A stretch of 64,000 nucleotides of DNA from Amphiduros pacificus. Taxonomy: Eukaryota > Annelida > Polychaeta > Phyllodocida > Hesionidae. A program made the translations under genes and the position numbers. Positions 53,131 through 64,000 of the stretch are shown here, piece after piece. The stretch's first letter is position 1, and the number at the start of each line of letters is the position of its first letter. The stretch is taken from positions 9,030,001 to 9,094,000 of the forward strand of contig OX439010.1 of assembly GCA_949316495.1 (NCBI GenBank), read 5' to 3'. The notes beneath the pieces were generated by a model. The model had not been told where the DNA came from and did no database searches. It saw nothing but the letters and a program-made list of their open reading frames with translations.

Positions 53131-54070
53131 TAGTCTGTTTTAACATCACTCAGTTCTTTTGAGTAGACTACCTATCCCAAATACCTACCTACTATATATG
53201 ATTTTATGAGGAAATACAACTGGAAACTATTTCTATCTATTCTTTGGCCTGAGCAAATGTTTTTATAACAATTATGCTTATCAGCTGTGATCCAATCAAC
53301 TTCATCACTATACATATATATACAATGATTAACAGCAGATAAACAAAATGATAAATGGTCTGAGGAGGGTCTGTAGTCTCTCACTAAGTGTGTAGGAGGA
53401 GGGCTCTCTAGATTTTTGCACTCCCCCTTTTTCTGCTGACCAAGCAGATTTCTTCATTTGCTTCCATCTCTCATAAAATAAGATCTATCGTTACCAACTT
53501 TGGGGGGCTTCAAGCTCAATCAAAGTTTTTTTATTTGCTGTCTGCTTTTTGCATATGTCTGCAAAATGATGGGGTGATAAAAGTAGATCTCCGGGAAGAG
53601 GCTGCTATTTGATATTGCTTTCATCGATCAAGCTGGGACCCATGTGCATTTGGGTAACTGGAGTATACCGTGGTGATTTGCACAGATTATGATAAACTTT
53701 ACATAATAGAGATGCAATGAATTCTAATGAACATCATAAGCTGCACTTTTCATTTGTATGACTATTAATTACCATAACATCAGAGAATTGTTTTTCTTCC
53801 CATTTGTCTTTAAACAGTAAATTTCAATTTCTTTTCTTTTCATCATGAAATTTAATTGTACAATACACTCATAATTTGAATTACTCGAGCTGTTTCTTTA
53901 CTTCTTTATCATATAAATTGCCTAGATATCATAGGTCTAAATACACAGATCATGATGTGGGTCATAAATCTAATGGTACAATGAGGTGTTTCCTCATTTC
54001 AAATAGACCACCTCATTTCAAGTTCTCCTCTTTGAGTTTCTAAGCAAAACCATGATGAACCAAAAATGTA

Positions 54071-54275
54071 GGCGCCAAACACCTAATTAGTCACACAAGA
54101 AATGTGACAAAACGTGACCACACATTGTGACCATACATTTAGATCACATGACCATATCATTTCTTCTCTCAGGTTTACTTGAAGGAATGGAACCTGAGAC
54201 TCTAATCTGTGAGCAAATAGAGTCACGCAATGACCCTGGATGACCTCATTTATCTGCTTTGTATTATCACAAATA
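54071..54275. mobile_element. Degenerate palindromic MITE-like element
   Basis: The left end, GGCGCCAAACACCTAATTAG, leads into TCACACA/TGTGAC blocks, then GAGTCACGCAATGACC. The right end is unclear. Confidence 0.4.
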
Positions 54276-55244
54276 TGACTGTCACAAAGTTACCATCAGC
54301 AGTGGAAATTTTTTTCAGTTATAATAAATCAATAACTTCTCAAGAAATAATTAGTGAGAAAACAGCTCATCAAGGATCTCTTATGTTTTGATAGAGCCTC
54401 TTGAAATATTAAACAAAATGCATTTGTCTGTGAGTGTGATAAAAAAAATTCTCATTACAAAGATTGCTGCAATCTCTACAAGTGCAACATTTGCAATAAT
54501 TGATATTTGCTGTCTCATTATTTATTCTAATTGAAAACAAGAAAAATTAGCATTTATTACGTTTCGTAATGAAAATGTTGTTATTTTCAGGATATTTGTG
54601 TTTTGTTGGTAAGATTTTCATATATTTTTATAAATATTTGAACATTTCCTTGACTGTTACCATCCCTCATGAACCTTTTTTATTCTGTGATGGTCCTTAC
54701 TTTCTTGAAGGAGGGGGCTGTAACTCAGTCAAGACATTTAAACCATTAATATGCATAGTGAACTAATTTGAAACAAAAAAAAGTTCTATAAATTTTCTTC
54801 AAAATTTCAAAAGTTAGAGCAAAACATCACCCACGCTCTATTTACATAAATTTGGTAATGCTGAATGGTTCGGTGGCTCTGATTGGTTTTAAAAGCTTCA
54901 AATTTAACAAGCAGAACATCATTGAGACTTGACTTGTACTGTTATAAATGTACTGTGGAGATGTCCAATCGATTCTAACCAATATCCATAGCAATCAACT
55001 AAACCTATGTGAAGAAGAACCATATCCTCTGGAGATCTATCAGGCCACAAAGATGGCAGGACAAGCCTTTCCTTAAATGTCTATATTAATATGGAATATC
55101 AAGATGATACACTTTTTGTAATTAAATCGTGTTCATCTGCAGATGCAGCTCCTTTGTGGAGGGGAAGGTGCTGCTAATTCAGGCCTTAAAGGCCTTAATC
55201 CCAATGACCAAATGGCATGATGGTTCTGTTATTGGTCCTAGGCA

Positions 55245-55390
55245 ACTGCACGCGGTACATTCTCATGTCTGGATGGGGTGGGTATGGAGAACTGCAAGCG
55301 GTACATTCGCATGTCTGGATGGGATGGGTCTGGAGAACTGCACACGGTGCATTCACTTGTCTGGGAGGGATATTTGCACAAAGTATATTC
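55245..55390. repeat. 47-bp tandem repeat, three copies
   Basis: Units contain AACTGCACGCGGTACATTCT and CATGTCTGGATGGG-TGGGT. Open frames on both strands are repeat by-products. Confidence 0.8.
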
Positions 55391-55549
55391 TCATCTGGGT
55401 TAATCCTGCCCATCACCCACCTATTACACATATTTGGATTTATAGATTCTCATATGAGCCGAGGCCCATGCCTGAAGGGTTAACCCTTTGTCTCCATAAA
55501 GCTGTGACTGGGTGGGTTGTCATTGTCATGACCTGCAAAACTATATAAA

Positions 55550-55612
55550 TTTGCAACAAGTAGGTCTTGTCATGAAATAACTGAAAATGTTCAAAGTGAT
55601 ATAAAACATACA
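55550..55612 (+). mobile_element. Second copy of the SINE 3' domain
   Basis: CAACAAGTAGGTCTTGTCAT followed by GAAATAACTGAAAATGTTCA and GTGATATAAAAC aligns with the 48.4-kb SINE tail. It is more diverged, lacks the (AAAC)n end, and its 5' limit is not visible. Confidence 0.55.
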
Positions 55613-56863
55613 GATCAAGTTTAACCTGCAGACCCACCTATTCAGGACTACAGTTCCATCCTTCACACCCACCCCTTAACACCACCCTCCCCCATTCATA
55701 CCCATCCCTTTATACCCATTCCTTCACACCCACCTTCCCCTGTCCATGATACACATTCTGCCAGCTGTGCCGTGTGTGTGTAGTCCCCTAGGTATGCTTT
55801 GTGTCTCCAGTGACCACTATCATCAGTTTCCCCTCGCTAACAATATATCTTGATACCATCACAATCCTTCTCAACCTGATGCCACACACACATTTGCCTC
55901 ACACCATAATTCCAAATTATTTATTTCAAAAAGGTTATCAAATATTTTCGAGAACGTGACAAACATCTCATCAAATATAAAATCCACTCCAAACCAGAAA
56001 AGTCAAACAAGTGTTTGAATTAAACGAATCCTGCAGGATTACCTATTAACATGATTAACAACAAATCTTGCCAAATTAGGGAATTACATTTTGGATGGTG
56101 AGATATTAATGGGTCATTATCCTGGAGGGTTTGGACCACCTACTTCCTGCCTACATAAGACCTGGTACCAGTCTAGTGCTTCCCATTATAGATATCTGCA
56201 GACCTTTCAATCAGACTGGTCCCATATCAGTCCTTATTATGTTCCTGTTATCCAGCGGTGGAGGTTTCTGTTGTTTTCTTCACACGAAATAATACCAATC
56301 ACTGTGCGATTCTGAGGAAAATTATAACCTAGTGACTTAACTGTGTCATGGATTCTACTAAAAAAATACAGAGGACAGATTTGTTTCATCAAACAAGATA
56401 CTATTAAATCCAAAATCAGAAGTGGACTAAAATTATACACAACCTGGATTTTTTTAATTTCAAATGTTTCGTGATTTTATACAAATCAAGACCGCAGGAC
56501 TAGTGAGATGAACTTGAATTAGACATTCTCATAATTAATTTCTGCAAAAATCTTATATTTTCCTTCCTCCAATGAGGAACAGACTCCAAAAATGTTTGAA
56601 TGAGTTGAGAGTGATGGATGAGTTGACATGGAAAATACAACATAGTGCAAACAGAAATTGTTGACATATAAGAGACATAAAGAGAACAACCAAACAATCA
56701 TGACAGATGTCTTGCAGTTATCAAAAGTGACAACTTGTTTGTTATCATGGTTGCAGAAATATTCTACAACAGAACTGTTTTTTAAAGAAATGATTTCAAA
56801 CAATGTTGCACTAGTCTCTTTCCAATGTATGTAGAAAATTAAGTCCTCATTCCTAATATCAGG

Positions 56864-57535
56864 ATGAACAGCTATGAAGGACGAGGGTTGCCAAAGGAAT
56901 ACTTGGAGTGTACCAAATATGTTCGACCAGTCAAGTCAGTCCACTTTGCTGACCGCGAGATGGTGACCTCTTTCTCTCAGTATTTTAATGCAGATGAAGT
57001 TCTGAGCCTGGCCCAACTCGTAGGAGACAGAAAGGGCGTTATACGAGTGACCTTGAAATCTCGCAATGGGATTAAGAAACTCGAAGAACTGCTGGCTAAG
57101 AAGAAAATGGTAGTGATGTCGATTCCACTGGGATTAGTTGACGAGCAGGGACAGTTTCTGGCATGCTATTTGGATAATGTGCCACAGTGTATTAGTGATG
57201 ATCAGCTGGAGGAATACATGGGTCGATACGGCGTGGTGGCCGGCTCCACTAGGGACCACATCGAATACAAAGGCTGCCGCATCGAGAACGAACGTAGGAC
57301 GGTGCTATTCACCGCAATATTCCACCACACAACAATCCCGCCCCGGTTGAAGATCTACGACAGCGTGATATATACACGCACCAACCAGTCCCAGCTTCAG
57401 GGACAGCATCAGCATCAGCAGCAGCAACAGCGGTCCCCATCCCCTAACCCACACCTCAAATTTGGTCCTGCCGAACGGGGCGCAGAAAAACACTCCAGCC
57501 TTATTCACCATTCAGGGAGTAGCAATTCTAAATGA
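56864..57535 (+). CDS. Retroelement ORF1/Gag-like protein, nested antisense in endophilin intron 1
   Basis: This intact 223-residue ORF is clearly more GC-rich than the flanking DNA. Residues about 22-90 (KSVHFADREMV ... VIRVTLKSRNGIKKLEELL) and 97-172 (FLACYLDNVPQCISDDQL ... YMGRYGVV ... NERRTVLFTAI ... IPPRLKIY) look like the paired RRM-like folds of metazoan non-LTR ORF1/Gag-type proteins and ZCCHC3-like relatives. Residues 177-190 are Gln/His-rich (CAG/CAT codons); the tail is Ser/Pro-rich. I see no CCHC zinc knuckle, which usually follows these folds. The ATG is the first in frame; an in-frame stop lies about 22 bases upstream. A possible acceptor (ctaatatcag) ends one base before it, so a spliced 5' UTR is possible. 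No reverse transcriptase ORF follows. It is either a domesticated single-exon gene or an isolated element remnant. Function is unknown; nucleic-acid binding is inferred. Confidence 0.65.
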   Translation: MNSYEGRGLPKEYLECTKYVRPVKSVHFADREMVTSFSQYFNADEVLSLAQLVGDRKGVIRVTLKSRNGIKKLEELLAKKKMVVMSIPLGLVDEQGQFLACYLDNVPQCISDDQLEEYMGRYGVVAGSTRDHIEYKGCRIENERRTVLFTAIFHHTTIPPRLKIYDSVIYTRTNQSQLQGQHQHQQQQQRSPSPNPHLKFGPAERGAEKHSSLIHHSGSSNSK

Positions 57536-58575
57536 CACGAAGCCTCCACACAAACGTGACCATACACAAGGCTCTCAGACACTATCAGTCATATAGGCTT
57601 TATCATAGTGTGTGCCATATTATCATGATTATATCACAGAAACTGGAGCCCAGGCCATCAGACCACAAGTCAGAAACTGGAGTAATTGCTAGAATATTGG
57701 CAATAATGTTATGATAGCAGTGTTTGCCAAAAAATATCATATTTATAATGCAGTCCAAGTGACTGACATTTTATACATCCAAAAAGAAAAAAGATACATT
57801 ATTTTTGCAGATAATTCCATTCTGAGAGGCTAGTGAGAGCAAATAATATTCACAGTCTGAGGTTTAATTGAACACTATAATATCCCAATTTTGTTACTGG
57901 CTGCATGGTAAAAAAAGGTTAGCAGACCCCGGCTGCTTTTAAAACTTATTCACTGATTTTATCTGATATGCTAAGTTAAATATCAGTTGTATGCTCATCA
58001 AAAACCTTGATTGATTCAAGTGTAAAATGATCAAAATATTTTGGCTCTCATACTGATGATGTAGAATATATTACCATGATTATCCAGATGAATTTATCAT
58101 TTCCCAGATATGTTAACTGGGTGCATGAATTCAGTATGCCAAAGAAGTCAATAATCCTAACTTGGTGTTTTCCTGATTGGGACAACTGGAAAAGCATAAC
58201 AAGGAAATTGGAACAAATCAAATGTGTTTTGTTACGCAAATTTATAATTTTCTTGTCAGTGCATTCTATTCATCTAATCTGTCAATGTGCATTGACACTA
58301 TTTATTGAGGTTTTATCATAAACATTGACCAGTACTGGGCATGTATATTCACGAATTCTGTTGATGTGAACTTGCACCAGATTTATATATTATGCAAACA
58401 TAGCAGAACTAGAAACAATGACACAAAGTGCAAACAGAAAGTAACATCAAACATTATTGATTTTGAATACCTGAACACCTTTTCTTTTCGTCGTATATGG
58501 TTATGATCTAAACAATTAAGATGATGAAATAACAAACGACAATATTCATGTGCATTATATTGTTTGGTACTGAGT

Positions 58576-58581
58576 AATAAA
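58576..58581 (+). other. Candidate polyadenylation signal AATAAA
   Basis: An AATAAA hexamer lies about 1 kb downstream of the nested plus-strand ORF. A usable 3' end is plausible, but this hexamer is common by chance in such AT-rich DNA. Confidence 0.2.
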
Positions 58582-58708
58582 ATGCTTTTTGGCAGACTCC
58601 ATTTTCATAGTATTTCTATTAAAACAAGTTCAATATTTGTACAGCAACACATGATCAATGCATCCTCATAATGGTACCATTGTTGTTATATCATGTCAGC
58701 ATTGTTCG

Positions 58709-58717
58709 TACATCATT

Positions 58718-58762
<45 letters not shown>
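58709..58762. repeat. (ATC)n microsatellite
   Basis: About 17 nearly uninterrupted TCA/ATC triplets. Confidence 0.95.
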
Positions 58763-58929
58763 TTCAATCATCAACATTTAGACTGTAGTCATCGATAAGC
58801 ATTATGTATGATGACTTGAAAAATGTGAACATAAACACTTATTTAAAAGTATAATTTCAAAGATCATCAATCAACAAGATCGGCATATTGATCTGTATAT
58901 TTAGAAAATAATTGCCATGGGTTTTCACA

Positions 58930-59032
58930 TAACCTGAGAAGGAAAACACTGCATAATTTACAGAGAACTGCAGGGAGATGGCCAAAAAGAGGGAAACTCT
59001 GCATAATTTACAGAGAACTGCAGACAGTTGAG
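58930..59032. repeat. Tandem duplication, about 55 bp
   Basis: ACTCTGCATAATTTACAGAG followed by AACTGCAG is present twice with few differences. Confidence 0.75.
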
Positions 59033-60089
59033 GTGGTCGAGGTTGGTCGGAAGTGATCAGGGACCCGTTCATTCATTCCAAAGCTACGTGTCAATATTGA
59101 TCTGGGTCTAATACTACTGGCCCACGAGCACAAGCATGTCTTGCTTCTCGAACTAAATCTGTCTTTTCAGGGCAAGTGTTTTGCCTTTTCTCTAATAATG
59201 AAAATCTATATATCCCTTGATAAATTTGTAATGGCTTCAATATCAACATGATCTGGAAGATGAACATTCCTTTCATTTCGATTTTTTTTCCGTTACCAAT
59301 ATAATGCCTCACTCATTTTAGACAGTGAGCTGCTTAATGTCTCTGTGATTGTTTCTCAGGCAAATAGAACCTAAAATAATATCATAACTCAGATGGCAAA
59401 AGCTGAGTGCCACTTTGTTCAAATCTGTCTTAAAGCATGATTGGACATGACCTGCTGATTGTTTTATACTTTCAGCAAAATGGGTAACTCCTTTATTTAA
59501 TTGCAGTTAAAGGATTTTGAAAACTGTTATTTATATACAGAGACAAGGTAACAGTTACTTGTAGTGCATTATGATTATCATGCATGTAGCATTTTTTATA
59601 CCAACATGGTATCATAATTGTTCATTTGTTATCATGGAAAGGTTCGGTACCACGTGTCTGATCCCAACAAAACATCAGTCTGCATCAAGACATCATAATT
59701 TATCATTTTTTTAAATCATCACACTAAAACCATTGACAAATGTACACTAGCTAATTCTAACTCTAATTCTCATCCCACCTGGAGTTAAATTAGGAACTAA
59801 TTTCAAATTAAAGAATATCTATGGAGGCATGTCAGTCCTGTACTGTGCCTGTACTGGATATACATATAAAAGTGGCTGCCAATCTGATTGATGATAACCA
59901 ATTCCTTGTTGTGCAAGAGAGTTGTGAGAATCAATGAGTCTCTACAGACCACACCACAATTTCCATATTCAATACCCAGCACTGCAGAAATATTTCACAC
60001 TGAGGTGACAAGGAAACTATTATGAGATGTATAATATCCAAATGTTCTTGTCTTAGGCTGCATTGTTAAATCTTCATTTTTTAAGGCTT

Positions 60090-60505
60090 CTTGTTCTAGT
60101 CTAAGGCTGCACAGTCCCCCTTCTTGCCGTAGACTGAACTGTACCCCTTCCAGTTTAAGACCACACTGTTTCCCTTCGTGTCTTAGGCTGCACTTTTCCC
60201 CTTCTAGTCTTAGACCACACTGTTTCCCTTCTAGTCTTTGGCTGCACTTTTCCCCTTCTAGTCTTAAGACCACAATGTTTCCCTTCTGGTCTTAGACTGC
60301 ACTTTTCCCCTTCTAGTCTAAGACCACAATGTTTCCCTTCTAGTCTCAGGCTGCACTTTTCCCGTTCTAGTCTAAGACCACAATGTTTCCCTTCTGGTCT
60401 GAGGCTGCACTGTTCCCCTTCTAGCTTAAGGCTGCACAGTTCCACTACTTGGGCAGTTACAATTCTTGTCTAAGACTGCACAGTTTCCCTTCTAGTCTAA
60501 GGATT
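60090..60505. repeat. 27-bp minisatellite with alternating units
   Basis: About 15 units. GGCTGCACTTTTCCCCTTCT and GACCACACTGTTTCCCTTCT types alternate, so the higher-order period is 54 bp. The 27-bp length keeps minus-strand frames open (LRLEGEKCS repeats); not genes. Confidence 0.9.
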
Positions 60506-63500
60506 AGTAGTCACCCCTTCATGTCTCAGTCATTAAGTTAGTCTGCATAGATATTTTTCTTGTCTATTTCTGTATAGCTACCCATCGTCCAGGGTTCTGT
60601 AGTTCAAATGTGAACGTTTACTGTAATATATTATACTTAGATCAACCCCTTGTGGCAAACAATTTAAACAAAGCAATGATTGTATATGTTCACTGTCCAA
60701 TGGGATTGTGCAGCAATAACACATGTATAGATAATATGGCTCTGATACCATTATACCGGACTGTGTCTGTTAATATGCTTAAAAAATATAGTGTTTCTTT
60801 GCAGTGTTACTTTCTTCACATCATTCTATCATCTTTTAAACCAAAAAAAATGGATGTTACATAAAACCAATAATTTGTTCTCATATTTGTGATATAAATT
60901 TGTATATTTCTTGTGTGTAATATTTAAATACAAAATAATAGATGAATAAATACATATTTGAAGTGTTGTGAATGCTTTATCTTTTATATTTCTCATAGCC
61001 ATACTTCTTTCATAAATTATGACTAAACTGGTATATGGTTTAGACTAGTTTGACCTACACAATTTTTATTATTACATTATCATGATTATTCTCAAATATT
61101 GTTGACTTTGTGAATTGTGTTTTTCATCTAAATAAGTTTTTGACACAGATCATCATTTTCATTTTTGAGATCATAGTTCATTATTTTCTCATTATGATGT
61201 TTTTATTTAGGATGGAAATAAAAAAAGAATTGCAAGGCTGTAAATGATAACAAAACTGATACATATAAAAATTCTGCAGACCTTTCAGTCATCTCCTTTA
61301 AAAGTATCTTAAATAAAGTCAAACTTTCACAGTCCTGACTATAGTCAGAAATATTCAAATAACTTGGAATTAAAACACAGGAACTTTCACCTTATAAGTT
61401 GAAATCAAATAACTAAAACAAGATATTTTGCAGGACTTTGCTATGATAATCAAGACAATAACACTGTTCCAAAAGTGGTTTAAAATCTGAGTGTTGGTGA
61501 ATTAAGGAGGTTTATTTGAATCATTAAGAGCTCTATATAGAAATGGTAGCCCCCAGCATATCAGGATATGCCATTAGCCATCTGTAAACATGATAACTTT
61601 CCAAATATGTGAATGAAAAACATTACACAATCATTGATGGAAATTGGAATATTTAAGCTCTCCAATTGGTGTTTTTTTCAGTTTAGTATTTTTTCAGAAA
61701 TGTAGTATGGATCACTGCTGTACAGTCAATTATTTCCAATCTTCCATGGGTCAAGAAATCATCCCCAGGTTTAAAATTAATTTCAATGTTAAAGAACGAA
61801 TTTTGCAAAATGCCCTCATAATGATTATTTTCTACATTTATAACTATCCTTAAAAATATCTCTTGAGTTTTGCTACTGATAGATTTTCACTTTCAAGAAA
61901 GGTTTAATCTCTACAAATTATTTACCATAGAACAGTATAAATTATCGTAACAATGTGTGTAATACACATGTCAGTTCATTCTCACTGCACAAAGAACACA
62001 GATCATGGCAAATATCCAAATGAGTCAATGTCACAGGGTGTACTGTCCAAGAAGATTGATATATATCTTTTGGCTGGCTCCAAAAAGGAAAACAAGTCCC
62101 AAGCATTCTCAGCTCAAAAGAAACACATGACCTGGCAACAGAAGAGGAGGGCAAATGTTGAAGTTCCTTTGTGATAATAAATGTTCTCACTTTTTTACCC
62201 TCACAAGTGCAGCATATGATCAGGGCACATATACCAGCTGACAGACCAATAACTTGGTTCTCTTGACAGTTTTGCACATACCAGACAGATCACCAGTGCC
62301 AATGTTATATCCTGAACAGTTATGTCAAAATCTAATAATGTCCCAATTGGCAGTTTGCATTCAAATATCTAATTGGTATTAATGCATATTGTTACCATTC
62401 ATTCACCAAGTCAAGTCCAAACATATTGTTTAAAGCTGTTTGGAAGTAGCCATAATGTTTCTTTTCTGTGCCATGTTTTATATATACAGCAACATGCCAT
62501 ACTTTTCAATTCAATCACTTACACACATATATATATATATGAACAAATAGCAAAAGAAATGATGATGAAACAGACAAGTATTTGTGAAGATATTTGTTAT
62601 CTGAAACAGGGAGAAACCATGTTCTTCAAAGTCCCTGTTCTTCTTATCTCTCTATTCAGTATGTGTGCCTTATCATGTCAATATCCAGGACACAATTACC
62701 AAGTGATATTGCGTCTTCCAAAAAAAGATTTCCTGAACATGACTTTCAATGATTACAAGAGTTATTGGCTCTCCACTCAGCTCTACAACACATATCCTTG
62801 CATTTATATCTAAATTAATCCAGTTAATTAATACTATAACATGTATAAACTTGTGTATTCTATCATTATTATTGGATAATACAAAAATTCTCTTTGGCAC
62901 AACTTTACATTATTATTTTGCTTTTTTCACATTTTTTCTTTATTGTTTTTTTTCCTTCTTTTGTTGGACGAAATCTTACATAAAAAATTATGGGACAGAA
63001 GGTGCATGTAAAACATGAGTGATTTGTCTTCCAGACAAATCTTACAACTTGTATAGATAAGAAGTTTCTGTGAAACCTGAACTCATTCACTAAAGTTATC
63101 AATGCTTATTTACTTTCCCCTATTCTAGCTTCTCACTTTAAGATTGAAAAATCACTGGTAAGCCTTTACAACCATTGTCAACCAAATATTAAAATTTGTA
63201 CTTATATTATCATAACAATGGTATTTCTTTAACATTGAAGTGATATCCTTTTAATCAGTAATTATAATACATAGATCTATGTCCTTGTGCTTTTTTGTAG
63301 GAGCCTGACCTAATGATGATCATGTACCATGTTCAAATATGCTTAAATATGCACAGTAAAGCAATATCAGTGAACGAGTGAAAAAGAAAATATTCTCCTT
63401 TATTGTGATTTGAACATTCTCAAAATTTCAACCCATTTGTAATGTAATGTCTCAATTTTATCTTCCAGTATGTCAGAATTTCCCTAACCACCAAACCTGA

Positions 63501-63971
63501 TGATCTATTTTAGTTTCATTGAACAAGTATCAGGATTACATGAAATGACAAATATTCAATTTTTTTTTCCACAATTCAAGAAATGAAGTTTTTGGGAAGA
63601 TCTTGTCATTGCCTAACACTGTCGAATTCCCACACTGTCCTCGTGTTCTGGTGGTGTATCAAGAGATGTTAAGTTTTTTCATGATTTCTTAAATTTTGAA
63701 AGCTTGTGATTTCAAAATTTGTCCCAATACTGCCATCAGACAGGCCTCAACAAAGAATTGAACATCAAAAGTAGAAATTAGACTGCGCAAAAAGGTCAAC
63801 ATAAACATATTATGCCCCTATGAATGAATAAATGGATGTGATTTTTTTAAAACACAAACTGAAAGAAAATCTACTCCCACTTTCTGTATCACAACCACTG
63901 TCAAATCGAACATGGATTCTCCAATCCCAGTTGAGGAAACCAAGTCGGACACCGCCCCTATTTTAACTTAC

Positions 63972-64000
63972 CTGGTTGGCTTTATTAAGCTGTTTCTTAA
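63972..64000 (-). CDS. EndoA: Endophilin A, exon 1 (partial, 3' end only)
   Basis: Read on the minus strand, the last 29 bases of the window encode KKQLNKANQ, then a consensus donor (CAG|gtaagt) at 63971. This matches the N-terminus of endophilin A, whose first exon encodes the start of amphipathic helix H0 (family pattern M-S/A-F-A-G-L-K-K-Q-x-N-K-A-N-Q). H0 inserts into membranes to sense and drive curvature at synaptic vesicle and other endocytic necks. The exon ends in phase 0, as in animal SH3GL genes. The start codon and about five residues lie beyond the right edge. So short a fragment would be weak alone, but it splices in phase to the next two exons. The promoter and 5' UTR must lie outside the window. 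Confidence 0.85.

Larger units (their letters stand above)
39664..63971 (-). other. EndoA: Endophilin A intron 1 (about 24.3 kb)
   Basis: Bounded by the exon 1 donor and exon 2 acceptor. It holds the antisense nested ORF (56864-57535), the inverted arms at 44041-45650, palindromic elements, a SINE tail, and arrays at 42383, 45770, 55245 and 60090. I see no recognisable gene, RNA or element in 40610-42380, 42520-44040, 46020-48150, 49740-51280, 51490-52960, 53130-54070, 55620-56860, 57540-58700, 59040-60080 or 60500-63970. These are AT-rich with chance ORFs only. Confidence 0.85.

Noticed and set aside
60155-60445. Minus-strand ORF with LRLEGEKCSLR repeats
   Set aside because: By-product of the 27-bp array, although it looks protein-like.
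62373-62813. 146-codon plus-strand ORF
   Set aside because: AT-rich composition with Ile/Tyr/His-rich translation typical of chance frames; it crosses an (AT)n run.

Overview
This is a eukaryotic, AT-rich, gene-poor window, most likely from a mollusc and possibly a gastropod. It is almost entirely intron. Three minus-strand coding exons belong to one host gene, endophilin A (SH3GL/EndoA). Exon 1 is cut by the right edge (63972-64000), exon 2 is at 39595-39663 and exon 3 is at 11975-12047. They encode the end of helix H0 and the start of the N-BAR domain. All have consensus splice sites and the residue spacing expected of endophilin A. The rest of the gene, including the remaining BAR exons and the SH3 exon, should lie beyond position 1; I did not find exon 4 here. 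Intron 1 is about 24.3 kb, intron 2 about 27.5 kb, and intron 3 is at least 12 kb.

Intron 1 contains the only long ORF with convincing coding character, on the opposite strand (56864-57535, 223 aa). It is an intact retroelement ORF1/Gag-like protein with two RRM-like regions and a Gln/His-rich tail. A plausible splice acceptor directly precedes its ATG. No reverse transcriptase ORF follows it, so it may be a domesticated single-exon gene or an isolated copy.

The introns are dominated by repeats. More than twenty minisatellite arrays, with units from about 18 to 120 bp, sum to very roughly 9-10 kb. They include an almost perfect 60-bp array (9346-10128), a 73-bp array (16440-17893), a 77-bp higher-order array (12610-14005) and a 41/42-bp array (22645-23405). 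Dispersed elements include a 1.39-kb TA-flanked inverted-repeat element (23722-25115), a scattered family of short palindromic elements built from GTCACA/TGTGAC, SINE or LINE tails and tRNA-like heads, and a pair of about 165-bp inverted arms 1.3 kb apart (44041-45650).

The mollusc assignment rests on a SINE-type tail at 48402-48519 (with a target-site duplication), on a composite repeat at 36733-37460 that resembles ones I recall from molluscan genomes, and on endophilin residues closer to protostome than vertebrate forms. It is an inference from memory.

Possible regulatory motifs are a cluster of RFX X-boxes (500-575), a perfect palindromic X-box (35879-35892) and a perfect inverted nuclear-receptor site (18951-18965). 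Most open frames elsewhere are by-products of tandem repeats or chance.
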